A stretch of 64,000 nucleotides of DNA, taken from positions 1-64,000 of the forward strand of contig JALFKQ010000021.1 in the NCBI GenBank assembly GCA_022774645.1, in the 5' to 3' direction. This DNA is from Mycoplasmatota bacterium. Lineage in GTDB: Bacteria > Bacillota_I > Bacilli_A > RF39 > UBA660. Positions 25,952 to 34,684 of this stretch are shown in pieces (the stretch's first letter is position 1; each line of letters opens with the position of its first letter). Made by a program: the position numbers and the translations under genes. The notes beneath the pieces are model-generated. The model was given only the letters and a program-made list of their open reading frames with translations, was not told the origin of the DNA and ran no database searches.

Positions 25952-26842
25952 ATGAATTATTATAATGAAATAAAAGATAAATTAATAGAAAACGAGATAT
26001 ATGCAAAAGTAAAAGATTATTCAAAAGAAAAACATAGAGTAATAACTTATTTCGAAATAGGAAAACTTTTATACGAAGCAGGAAGTAAATATGGTGATAA
26101 CATAATTGGAAAATATGCTGAAAAGTTAACTATTGAAATAGGCAAGAAATATAATACAAGAACATTAAGAAGTATGAGACAACTTTATTTTTCTTTTAAA
26201 GATGACATTTGGAAACCATTGGTTTCCAAATTATCATGGACAAATCTTTTACTAATAATGCCATTAAAAGACAAAAATAAAATGAATTATTATATTAATC
26301 AGTGTTTAATTTATAATTTAAGTAAAAGACAATTACAAGAAAAAATAAAAAACAATGAATATGATAGACTAAATAAAAAAACAAAAGATAAATTAATATT
26401 AAACAATAATCTAGATATAGTAGAATATATTCCTAATCCTATAATAATAAAAAATAAAGAAAATGTAGAAATAATAACAGAAAAAGTATTACATAATTTA
26501 ATAATAGAAAATTTACCGTCATTTATGAAAGAATTGGGCACTGGATATTCTTTTATTGATAATGAATACAAAATAAAAATAGGACAGAGGTATAATTATA
26601 TAGACTTATTGTTATTTAACTACGAATTTAATTGTTTTGTGGTAATAGAATTAAAAGTAACAGAGTTAAAAAAACAGTATATAGGTCAAATACAAATATA
26701 TATGGATTATATAGATAAAAACATAAGAAAGTCCTATCACGATAAAACTATAGGTATTATAATTTGCAAAAGAAATAATGAATATATCATAGAATATTGT
26801 AGTAATAAAAAAATAATATCAAGGGAATATAAAATAATATAA
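25952..26842 (+). CDS. YhcG/DUF1016-type PD-(D/E)XK nuclease family protein
   Basis: A 296-residue protein. The N-terminal helical DUF1016 region (EIGKLLYEAGSKYGDNIIGKYAEKL, TRTLRSMRQLY, LSWTNLLLIM) is followed by a nuclease-like domain with YNYIDLLLF and VVIELKVTELKK, which supply the Asp and Glu-x-Lys of a PD-(D/E)XK site. Relatives occur in restriction/defence and mobile regions. It is immediately downstream of a short ssb behind AAAGGAGAAG, suggesting a two-gene DNA-metabolism unit. Confidence 0.85.
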   Translation: MNYYNEIKDKLIENEIYAKVKDYSKEKHRVITYFEIGKLLYEAGSKYGDNIIGKYAEKLTIEIGKKYNTRTLRSMRQLYFSFKDDIWKPLVSKLSWTNLLLIMPLKDKNKMNYYINQCLIYNLSKRQLQEKIKNNEYDRLNKKTKDKLILNNNLDIVEYIPNPIIIKNKENVEIITEKVLHNLIIENLPSFMKELGTGYSFIDNEYKIKIGQRYNYIDLLLFNYEFNCFVVIELKVTELKKQYIGQIQIYMDYIDKNIRKSYHDKTIGIIICKRNNEYIIEYCSNKKIISREYKII

Positions 26843-26845
26843 AAA

Positions 26846-26874
26846 TTGACTAAATAAAACAATTATACTAAAAT
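26846..26874 (+). promoter_or_regulatory. Promoter of the 75-residue unknown gene
   Basis: TTGACT (26846-26851), 17-base spacer and TAAAAT (26869-26874), just downstream of the nuclease gene. Confidence 0.65.
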
Positions 26875-26890
26875 TAGTGTAGGTGATAAT

Positions 26891-27118
26891 ATGTATAATG
26901 GATATGAGCTTGGCTGTCCAGATTTAGCTGATGAAATAGCTGTTAAAAACTTATTAGAAATAATAGAAAAACCAGAACTTAGAAAAAGAATAGGCATAGA
27001 TGATGAAGAATTATTATTTATATGCAAAGCAGTTAAAAAACAATTATTAGATAATGCAAATAGAATAATACAAGATGATAGATTAGAAGAGATAAAATTA
27101 GAAAAGAGAATTGATTAA
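26891..27118 (+). CDS. Small acidic helical protein, unknown
   Basis: A 75-residue, probably all-helical cytoplasmic protein (MYNGYELGCPDLADEIAV..., ending in mixed charged residues). No family is recognised. The start has an AGGTGAT site and its own promoter lies 17 bases upstream. It precedes the DUF285 surface gene by 38 bases and could be co-transcribed with it; no terminator is seen between them. Confidence 0.6.
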   Translation: MYNGYELGCPDLADEIAVKNLLEIIEKPELRKRIGIDDEELLFICKAVKKQLLDNANRIIQDDRLEEIKLEKRID

Positions 27119-27156
27119 CAAATTAGAAAATGATAGAATAAAATTGGAGAATAGAT

Positions 27157-29523
27157 ATGAATAAGGTAGTAAATTTTTTACATAAATATCTAGTAATGAT
27201 ATCTTTACTTATTGGCATAAGTATTCTTTTAGGCTTGTCTTATTCAAGCTTTTTCGTATCTTCTGATAATCATAAAGCAGCAGAAATGTATATTGGAGAA
27301 CTAAAGTATTCAATGACAATTGATAATGAATCAAAAAATACTTTAACAGTACCACCTGGTGAAACAATAATAGATTTAACAGTAAATAGTTTAGATCCAG
27401 TAGATACATATTATAAATTATTATATTTAAAAAATTCTAACATTGAAATAAAATATTATGAATCAACAAAAGATACAGATGAAATAGTAACAACATATAG
27501 TAAACCAAATGATTCAATAGTAGCAAATAATTCAAACAATATAAAACTTTTAATAATAAATAATAGTGAAACAGATCAAACAATAGAACTGGTTTTAAAA
27601 GGCGGATATATCACAAATACCTTATCTGATATATCACTACCCACTAATTATAGTGAAATAACAGTTGCAGAAAATACTGAAAACACTTATTTTTGTAAAA
27701 CAACGGATACACTTACAGAAGGACTAAAATATGTTAATAAACAATATACATATTCATATAAGCAAAGTGGTATTAACTCAAATTCCGAACTTGCTTGGAA
27801 TAGTATGAATAATGGATGGGGAGTACAATTAACTGATAAAACAAGCACAGATGCAATAACAAGTAAAGTATGTACATATATAAATAATATACCTATAACA
27901 TCAATGGCTTATATGTTTTATAATAGCAAAGCAACAGTATTAGACGTTAGTAAATTAGATACCCATAATATAGTGAATATGGCAGGAATGTTTCGAGCAA
28001 GTGAAGCAACTGAAATAAATGTAAGTAGTTTTAATACATCAAAAGTTACAGATATGAGTGAGATGTTTTATTACAGCAAAACAACAGTTACAGATGTTAG
28101 TAAATTTGATACAAGTAAAGTTACAAATATGTCTGGAATGTTCTACTATAGTAAGGCAACAGTACTAGATATCAGTAAATTTGATACTAAAAATGTAACT
28201 GATATGAGTTATATGTTTTCAGCGAGTATGGCTACAACATTAGATGTAAGCAATTTTAATACAAGTAAAGTTACAAACATGGGATATATGTTTACTTGGA
28301 GCAATTCAAATATACTTGATGTAAGCAGTTTTGATACAAGCAATGTAACCAATATGGAAAGTATGTTTATGAGTGCATCAGTTACAACACTAGATGTAAA
28401 CAACTTTAATACTAGCAAAGTAACGAGCATGTATAGCATGTTTGAAAATAGTGAGATTACGAATATCAATTTAAGTAGTTTTGATACAAGTAAAGTCACA
28501 AACATGGGACTAATGTTTAGGAAAAGTAAAAGTATAACAATCGACTTAAGTAGTTTTGATACTAGTAATGTTACTAATATGTCAGCAATGTTTTGGGGAA
28601 GTGAAAGTTTAAAAACTATTTATGCAAGCGATAACTTTGTAGTAACTAATGTTGAAGATGACACAAATATGTTTTGGAGATGCTATAGTTTGATAGGCGG
28701 TGCAGGAAGTGCTTATGATAGTACAAAGAAAAGTAAGTTATATGCTCATATAGATGGTGGCACTGCTGATCCTGGATATTTTACTGAAAAAATTTTTGAA
28801 CCAAATTCATTTGCTACAGATAGTTGGAAAACAATAATTAAAGCAGTTAAAGAAAATAATACAAGCAAATATAATTTAGGGGATACTAAAACTATTAATA
28901 TGGGAACCTATGGAACACATACAGTAAGAATAGCAAATACAACAACACCGAGTGAGTGTAGCACAACTGGATTTTCACAAACAGCATGTGGATTTGTACT
29001 TGAGTTTGCAGATATTATAACAAACCATATTATGAATCCATCTGGCACACACAATGGCAAGACATATAGTTTGGGATGGAATGAAGGTGGGTGGCCAGAA
29101 ACTCAAATGAGAACTTTTATAAATAATGATATATATAATAGTTTTCCAACAGAACTACAAAAGGGGATAATTTCAACTACTGTTTTATCTAGCCATGGTG
29201 TAAATGATGCAAACAACTTTACATCAACTGATAAGCTTTATTTGTTATCTGGAAAAGAAATATATGCAGGATTCTCAGATGACTTAGAAACAATAGGAAA
29301 TCTAACACGCCAATTAGATTATTACAAAAAAATAGGGGTAACTGTATCAGATTACTCATCAGCAATAAAGAAAAATGGAGAAACTATTAGCATATGGTGG
29401 CTCCGTTCAGCTGATTCGACATATGGATTTGACTTTACTGCAGTTAATACACAAGGCATTTGGCTTTCATCCCAGGCCGCATACAGCAGTAGTGGAGTAT
29501 CACCAGCATTTAGAATAGGCTAA
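27157..29523 (+). CDS. Large surface protein with nine DUF285 (BspA-type) repeats
   Basis: A 788-residue exported protein. An N-terminal signal-anchor (about residues 12-35) precedes a beta-rich region with prealbumin-like wording (NTLTVPPGETIIDLTV). Then come nine exact-length 25-residue repeats of the form M-x-x-MF...LDVSxFDTSKVTN (residues about 250-475). The C-terminal DUF6273-like domain contains WWLRS and ends SGVSPAFRIG. DUF285 proteins are known adhesin or surface proteins in gut and Mollicute-related bacteria. No LPxTG motif is present, so anchoring is by the N-terminal helix. It is preceded by TTGGAG. Confidence 0.85.
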   Translation: MNKVVNFLHKYLVMISLLIGISILLGLSYSSFFVSSDNHKAAEMYIGELKYSMTIDNESKNTLTVPPGETIIDLTVNSLDPVDTYYKLLYLKNSNIEIKYYESTKDTDEIVTTYSKPNDSIVANNSNNIKLLIINNSETDQTIELVLKGGYITNTLSDISLPTNYSEITVAENTENTYFCKTTDTLTEGLKYVNKQYTYSYKQSGINSNSELAWNSMNNGWGVQLTDKTSTDAITSKVCTYINNIPITSMAYMFYNSKATVLDVSKLDTHNIVNMAGMFRASEATEINVSSFNTSKVTDMSEMFYYSKTTVTDVSKFDTSKVTNMSGMFYYSKATVLDISKFDTKNVTDMSYMFSASMATTLDVSNFNTSKVTNMGYMFTWSNSNILDVSSFDTSNVTNMESMFMSASVTTLDVNNFNTSKVTSMYSMFENSEITNINLSSFDTSKVTNMGLMFRKSKSITIDLSSFDTSNVTNMSAMFWGSESLKTIYASDNFVVTNVEDDTNMFWRCYSLIGGAGSAYDSTKKSKLYAHIDGGTADPGYFTEKIFEPNSFATDSWKTIIKAVKENNTSKYNLGDTKTINMGTYGTHTVRIANTTTPSECSTTGFSQTACGFVLEFADIITNHIMNPSGTHNGKTYSLGWNEGGWPETQMRTFINNDIYNSFPTELQKGIISTTVLSSHGVNDANNFTSTDKLYLLSGKEIYAGFSDDLETIGNLTRQLDYYKKIGVTVSDYSSAIKKNGETISIWWLRSADSTYGFDFTAVNTQGIWLSSQAAYSSSGVSPAFRIG
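27904..28578 (+). repeat. Nine in-frame 75-bp tandem repeats (DUF285)
   Basis: The interval is exactly 9 x 75 bases. Each unit codes for a 25-residue DUF285 module starting at the Met of MxxMF, and a partial tenth unit follows. Units have diverged in their variable positions but keep exact length, so array change by unequal crossing-over would keep the frame. Confidence 0.85.
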
Positions 29524-29530
29524 TAAATTA

Positions 29531-29561
29531 AATAGGTTTCTTAAATGAAATCTATTTTTTT
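29531..29561 (+). terminator. Terminator of the DUF285 gene
   Basis: A 10-bp stem with one G-T pair (29531-29540 with 29547-29556), followed by T residues. Confidence 0.8.
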
Positions 29562-29600
29562 AATTAAAAATATTGTATAATATATAATAGGTGAGAGAAT

Positions 29601-30878
29601 TTGAAGGCTGTAGAAATAATTGAAAAGAAAAATAATAAAGAAGAACTAACTTATAAAGAAATAGAATATATGGTTAATTCTTACGTTAAAGGTAAAATAA
29701 ATGATAATACAATGTCAGATTTTGTATGGAGTATATATAATAATACTTTATCAATGGAAGAAACTTATTATCTAACTGATATAATGATTAAAAGTGGTGA
29801 AACAATAGATTTAAGTTCTATTGATAAACCAGTATGTGATAAACATTCAACTGGTGGTGTTGGAGATAAAATTACTCTTATAGTTTCTCCAATAGTAGCA
29901 GCAGCAGGTGTAGCAGTACCTAAAATGAGCGGTAGAGGTCTTGGACTTACGGGAGGAACTGTTGATAAACTTGAAAGCATCCCAGGATATAAATTAAATG
30001 TATCTAAAAAGGAGTTTTTAAGACTTTTAAATACAGTTGGATGTGCAGTTATAAGTCAAAGTGAAAAAATAGCAGTTGCAGATAAGAAAATATATGCTCT
30101 TAGAAACGAAATAGGTGCAGTAGATTCAATACCTTTAATTGCAAGTTCAATTATGTCTAAAAAAATAGCAAGTGGAAGTGATACTATTGTTATAGACCTA
30201 AAAGTAGGTAAAGGTGCTTTTATGACAAATATAAAAGATGCCACTAAACTTGCTAAAACAATGGTTCAAATCGGTAAATATTATGGTAAGAAAGTAATAT
30301 GTACTCTCAGTGATATGAATATACCACTTGGACTTAACATCGGTAATGCATTAGAAGTTAAAGAAGCAATTAATTTCTTTAATGGTAAATATGATAAAAG
30401 ATTATACGAACTTTCAGTATACATTTCTAGTTTAATGATTTCAGTATCAAAAAATATAAGTTTTAATTCAGCAAAAAAATTAGTAATTAATTTACTTGAA
30501 TGTGGACATGCTAAAAATAAATTTTATGAATGGATCAAAGAACAAGGTGGAGACATTAAAAAATTAAAAATAACGGCTTATAAAAAATATATTTATAGTG
30601 ATGAAACAGGTTATATTAATAATATAGATTCACATAAACTATCTAAATTGGTATTTGATTTAGGTGCAGGAAGAGTTAAGAAGACGGATAAAATTGATTA
30701 TAGCGTAGGCGTAGTATTAAATAAAACAATTGGCTCTAAGGTCACAAAAGGAGAATTACTCGGAACAATATATTACAATAAGAAATTAGAAGATATGAAT
30801 ACTACTTTAAAAGAATGTTTCAAAATTGAAAAAAGAAAAAGAAAAAATAAAAAAATAATTATTAAAACAATAAAATAA
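29601..30878 (+). CDS. deoA: Thymidine/pyrimidine-nucleoside phosphorylase
   Basis: Cleaves thymidine or uridine with phosphate to base plus (deoxy)ribose-1-phosphate in nucleoside salvage (425 aa). It has the phosphate-loop signature KHSTGGVGDKITL, KMSGRGLGLTGGTVDKLESI, the IASSIMSKKIASG stretch and a C-terminal GxxVxKGxLLGTIY-like domain. The start is a TTG at 29601 behind AGGTGAGAG. Whether it is DeoA or the broader Pdp cannot be decided by eye. Confidence 0.93.
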   Translation: MKAVEIIEKKNNKEELTYKEIEYMVNSYVKGKINDNTMSDFVWSIYNNTLSMEETYYLTDIMIKSGETIDLSSIDKPVCDKHSTGGVGDKITLIVSPIVAAAGVAVPKMSGRGLGLTGGTVDKLESIPGYKLNVSKKEFLRLLNTVGCAVISQSEKIAVADKKIYALRNEIGAVDSIPLIASSIMSKKIASGSDTIVIDLKVGKGAFMTNIKDATKLAKTMVQIGKYYGKKVICTLSDMNIPLGLNIGNALEVKEAINFFNGKYDKRLYELSVYISSLMISVSKNISFNSAKKLVINLLECGHAKNKFYEWIKEQGGDIKKLKITAYKKYIYSDETGYINNIDSHKLSKLVFDLGAGRVKKTDKIDYSVGVVLNKTIGSKVTKGELLGTIYYNKKLEDMNTTLKECFKIEKRKRKNKKIIIKTIK

Positions 30879-30900
30879 ATTCTTTATGAATTTATTTTTT
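30873..30900 (+). terminator. Terminator of deoA
   Basis: An inverted repeat of about 10 bp (AAATAAATTC with GAATTTATTT) overlaps the deoA stop codon and ends in a T run. Confidence 0.75.
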
Positions 30901-30921
30901 TTATTAGTAAATAATATTAAT

Positions 30922-31587
30922 ATGAAAAAGATAACCATATTTATATTATTATTTTGTTTGATTAAAGTTGAAGCAATTAGTAACATTAAAATAAATAATG
31001 AAGAACTAATTCCTTATTTTGATAAAAATACTAAAATATATAACTATTATACAGAAAGTAGTAATATTAACATCAAAATTAAAAACGAAAAAAATGAAAT
31101 AGTAAATGGAGAAGGATTCTATACAGTTGATGAAGAATATAAAAAAATAATAGTTAATTCAAGCAAATATGGAGACTATATTATCAATATATTTAAAAAT
31201 TATGATAAAAATAATTATAAAGATACAGGCCTATTATCATTAAATATTGAAGGATATAATATTGATTTTAACAAAGATGTTTATAATTATGATATTACTT
31301 TAAATGATGAAGAAAACCTAAAGATAAATTACGAAGTGAATGATAATACAACAGTAATAATTAATGGAAATGGCAATTTTAATAAACCTAATAATTTAAT
31401 CGAAATTAAAGTAGGAGAAAAAACCTATAATATTAATGCTCATAAAACTATCAAGGTATCTTATACAAAAAATAATGAAAAGCCAAAAGAAATGAGTGAA
31501 ACAAAAAAAGAAATAGTTAAAGTACTAATAATAACTATTTCATCTTATTTAATATTTTTATTTTACAAATTTATTTTAAAAATTTAA
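30922..31587 (+). CDS. Membrane protein with cadherin-like beta-sandwich domains
   Basis: A 221-residue surface protein. A signal peptide (MKKITIFILLFCLIKVEA) is followed by two short beta-sandwich-like units (SNIKINNEELIPYFDKNTKIYNYY and LLSLNIEGYNIDFNKDVYNYDI), the pattern of cadherin-like Pfam families in Bacillota. A C-terminal membrane span (about residues 198-218) follows. The start at 30922 has only a weak ribosome site. The gene overlaps the convergent vanY gene by 17 bases. Confidence 0.65.
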   Translation: MKKITIFILLFCLIKVEAISNIKINNEELIPYFDKNTKIYNYYTESSNINIKIKNEKNEIVNGEGFYTVDEEYKKIIVNSSKYGDYIINIFKNYDKNNYKDTGLLSLNIEGYNIDFNKDVYNYDITLNDEENLKINYEVNDNTTVIINGNGNFNKPNNLIEIKVGEKTYNINAHKTIKVSYTKNNEKPKEMSETKKEIVKVLIITISSYLIFLFYKFILKI

Positions 31588-32533
31588 CTACATACTCCTC
31601 GTAAGTAATATTTTCAGTAAAAATTCTAGTAGTAATATCAACTCCAAGATATCTATAATGCCAAGGCTCATATCCAAATCCAGTTATATATTCTTTGTTT
31701 TCTGGATATCTTTCAATAAATCCATATTTATATGAATTATTTTTTAACCATTTATATTCATTAGTATTTTTAAAATTTTCTTCAACAGAATTAATATCAA
31801 TTGCTAAACCTAATTGATGTTCAGAATAACCTGGTTTAGCTGAATATATTAAAGCATGATCGATTCCATTTTTCTTAATAGAATTATTAAATAAAGTATC
31901 TTGCTTTTCATAAGTTCTAAAACCCGAAATAACATTTAAATTAATGTTATCTTTTTTAGCATCATCAAACATTTTCTTTAAATCGTTATAAATAACTTTT
32001 CTAACTTTTTCTCCCTTGTTACTATATTCATTATCTAAAACAACCAAGTCATCAATTTCATAATTATCTGGTAATTTATTATATTTATTTACAAGGGTAG
32101 TTATATCTAAATAATTATGAAGTGTATTAACATTAGTATAAAAATCATAATCTAAATTCATATTTACATTTAAAACTGTATTATCATAAGTCATATTTTG
32201 ATTTCTATTATGATAAGCAACATATCTGCTTATGTTTTTAGGTATAAAATTTAAAGCATTAATATATGAAGAGATATTATCATATTTTTCCTTTAAAAAG
32301 TATTCTTTAACATCTACATTACTTATTTTGTTTTGAATAACTTCAATATCATTTAAATTATATCCTAAATGTAACAAATCTTCTTTATAAATATATTCAT
32401 CACTTGACATTTCTTTTCCTTTAACCTCACTTTCACTTCCGATAGTATTTATATTTTTAACACATACATAAGAACAATATAGTACAAAACCACTTGCTAA
32501 TACTAAAATAAAAGTTAAAATAATCTTTCTCAC
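31571..32533 (-). CDS. D-alanyl-D-alanine carboxypeptidase, VanY/M15B type
   Basis: Cell-wall enzyme (320 aa) trimming terminal D-Ala from peptidoglycan stem peptides. One N-terminal membrane anchor precedes a linker and a catalytic domain with VISGFRTYEKQ, SEHQLGLAIDI (zinc His and Asp) and FGYEPWHYRYLG (zinc His). I choose the GTG at 32533, with AGGATGTGAT upstream; a GTG at 32542 is too close to that site. This is the VanY family without any vancomycin-resistance neighbours, so a housekeeping role is likely. Confidence 0.88.
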   Translation of the reverse strand: MRKIILTFILVLASGFVLYCSYVCVKNINTIGSESEVKGKEMSSDEYIYKEDLLHLGYNLNDIEVIQNKISNVDVKEYFLKEKYDNISSYINALNFIPKNISRYVAYHNRNQNMTYDNTVLNVNMNLDYDFYTNVNTLHNYLDITTLVNKYNKLPDNYEIDDLVVLDNEYSNKGEKVRKVIYNDLKKMFDDAKKDNINLNVISGFRTYEKQDTLFNNSIKKNGIDHALIYSAKPGYSEHQLGLAIDINSVEENFKNTNEYKWLKNNSYKYGFIERYPENKEYITGFGYEPWHYRYLGVDITTRIFTENITYEEYVVKFLK

Positions 32534-32635
32534 TACTATCACATCCTAAAATTATTATACTATATTTAATAGTAAAATATTATAAAAATATCGAACATTT
32601 ACAATAATATTTTTATAAAATAAAAAAGTAAAAAA

Positions 32636-33268
32636 TTAATCATTATTTTTTTTACTTTTTCTTAATAATTCATCTCTTTTAGAATAAACACAACCACAAT
32701 AATCTTGTCTATATAAACCATATTTATGAGATAATTCAATAGAATGTTTATATCCATTTTCTTTTTTAAAATCAGAATGCAACCATTTTACATTATATTT
32801 TTTTTCTAATTGTTCTCCAATTTCATTAATTAATTCTGCATTTTTATATGGACTTACTGTTAATGTAGAACAAAAGTAATCATAATTATTTTCTTTAGCT
32901 TTTTTAGCAGTCTCTTCTAATCTTAAATTGAAACATATTGTACATCTTTCCCCTTTTTCAGGGCACATTTCATATCCTTTAACAAGTTCATTATATTTAT
33001 CATTATCATAATCACAATCAATATAATTGATTTTATTAGGAGAAGTAAGCATATTAATTAATTTAATTTGCTCATTTTTCCTTTTTAAATATTCATCTTG
33101 TGGAGCAATGTTAGGATTATAATATAAAATTGTTATATCAAAGTATGTTGATAAATAAGTAATTACATGGGAACTACAAGGAGCACAACAACTATGTAAT
33201 AATATTCTTTTAACACCATCTAAATTTTTTAATTCTTCTTTACACTTATTTTCTAGAATTTTACTCAT
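32636..33268 (-). CDS. queH: Epoxyqueuosine reductase QueH
   Basis: Catalyses the last step of queuosine synthesis, reducing epoxyqueuosine in tRNA (210 aa). It carries LLHSCCAPCSSHV, CPEKGERCTICFNLRL, the SPYKNAELINEIG stretch and QDYCGCVYS, i.e. the CC, CxxC-like and CGC cysteines that hold the iron-sulfur and metal sites. It replaces the cobalamin-dependent QueG. The start has an AGGAAG site. No other que genes are nearby. Confidence 0.92.
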   Translation of the reverse strand: MSKILENKCKEELKNLDGVKRILLHSCCAPCSSHVITYLSTYFDITILYYNPNIAPQDEYLKRKNEQIKLINMLTSPNKINYIDCDYDNDKYNELVKGYEMCPEKGERCTICFNLRLEETAKKAKENNYDYFCSTLTVSPYKNAELINEIGEQLEKKYNVKWLHSDFKKENGYKHSIELSHKYGLYRQDYCGCVYSKRDELLRKSKKNND

Positions 33269-33419
33269 AAATTCACTTCCTAGGCTAGATTATAACACAT
33301 TTATTTTATTGATAAAACTTATATAGTTAAAAATTTTAAAAATTAATAATGTAAAAAAAACATAAAAAGTATAAATATAGCTTTTATATTTGTTATAATT
33401 ATTATGAGGTGAAGGTAAT

Positions 33420-34649
33420 ATGGACAAAGAATTACAAAAGGAGTTAAATCTAGAGAAAAAAAGACAACAAAATAATATAGAATTAATTGCTAGTGAAAAT
33501 TATGTATCAAAAGCAATATTAAAATTACAAGGAAGTATTTTAACTAATAAATATGCCGAAGGATATCCTGGAAAAAGATATTATGGTGGATGTGAGCACA
33601 TTGATAAAATAGAAAATATGGCAATAGAATATGCATGTAAATTATTTGGAAGCAAGTATGCAAATGTACAACCACATAGTGGGAGTTCTGCAAATATGGC
33701 AGTTTATAGAGCACTATTAAATCATGGTGATAAAGTTCTTGGAATGTCACTTTCTCAAGGTGGACACTTAACACACGGAAGTAAAGTAAGTTTTAGTGGA
33801 ATAGACTATGAAATAGTTTCTTATGAACTAGATTCTAAAACAGAAACATTAGATTATAACGAAATAGAAAAACTAGCATTAAATGAAAAGCCAAAAATGA
33901 TTATTGCAGGATGCAGTGCCTATAGTAGAAAAATAGATTTTAAAAAATTTAGAGAAATAGCAGATAAATGTGGAGCATATTTGATGGTGGATATGGCTCA
34001 TATTGCAGGGTTAGTTGCAGCTGATCTTCATATGAATCCAGTCCCTTATGCAGATGTAGTTACATCTACAACTCATAAAACATTAAGAGGTCCAAGAGGT
34101 GGATTAATACTAACAAATAATGAAGAAATTATAAAGAAAATAAACAAGGTTGTGTTCCCAGGAATACAAGGTGGACCTTTAATGCATGTAATTGCAGCTA
34201 AAGCACAATGCTTTTATGAGGCACTTCAACCTGAATTTAAAGAATATGCTAAAAATATAATTAAAAACGCATATGCAATGTCAGAAGAATTTAAGAAAAA
34301 TGATATAAAAGTAATTTCAAATACAACTGATAATCATTTAATGCTAATTGATGTTAAATCAAGTTTTGGACTAACAGGAAAAGAAGCAGAAGAAACACTT
34401 GATAAAATCAATATAACAGTTAATAAAAATTCAATACCATTTGATACAGAAAAACCTGGAGTAACAAGTGGTTTAAGACTTGGAAGTGCAGCAATGACAA
34501 CAAGAGGTTTAAATAGTGAAGACTTTGTTATGATTACAGATATAATTATTAAAGCACTTAGAAATCATAATGATAAAAAAGTACTCCTTGAATGCAAAAA
34601 AGAAGTACATGAAATTACAAGTAAATATCCTACTAGTAAAATTAAATAG
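33420..34649 (+). CDS. glyA: Serine hydroxymethyltransferase
   Basis: PLP enzyme (409 aa) interconverting serine and glycine with tetrahydrofolate and supplying one-carbon units. It shows [40 protein letters not shown] and the PLP lysine in [14 protein letters not shown]. Length matches the bacterial family. The start follows GAGGTGAAGG. It is single-gene, with a strong shared terminator. Confidence 0.95.
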   Translation: MDKELQKELNLEKKRQQNNIELIASENYVSKAILKLQGSILTNKYAEGYPGKRYYGGCEHIDKIENMAIEYACKLFGSKYANVQPHSGSSANMAVYRALLNHGDKVLGMSLSQGGHLTHGSKVSFSGIDYEIVSYELDSKTETLDYNEIEKLALNEKPKMIIAGCSAYSRKIDFKKFREIADKCGAYLMVDMAHIAGLVAADLHMNPVPYADVVTSTTHKTLRGPRGGLILTNNEEIIKKINKVVFPGIQGGPLMHVIAAKAQCFYEALQPEFKEYAKNIIKNAYAMSEEFKKNDIKVISNTTDNHLMLIDVKSSFGLTGKEAEETLDKINITVNKNSIPFDTEKPGVTSGLRLGSAAMTTRGLNSEDFVMITDIIIKALRNHNDKKVLLECKKEVHEITSKYPTSKIK

Positions 34650-34653
34650 TCAT

Positions 34654-34684
34654 AAGAGTTAGATATTGTTTTCTAACTCTTTTA
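34654..34684 (+). terminator. Terminator of glyA (shared with the convergent PBP gene)
   Basis: A 10-bp perfect stem (34654-34663 with 34672-34681) followed by T residues. It abuts the stop codon of the convergent penicillin-binding protein gene. Confidence 0.85.

Noticed and set aside
27904-28578. 75-bp regular repeats considered as a CRISPR array
   Set aside because: The whole unit repeats without unique spacers, keeps one reading frame and encodes DUF285 modules. No cas gene is near.
31571-31587. Overlap of two convergent genes as a sign of a frame error
   Set aside because: Both genes keep normal C-termini (membrane span and M15 domain end), so a real 17-base tail overlap is more likely in this compact genome.
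31571-32533. Vancomycin resistance locus based on VanY
   Set aside because: No vanH, vanA/B/D ligase, vanX or vanRS is near. M15B carboxypeptidases are common housekeeping enzymes.
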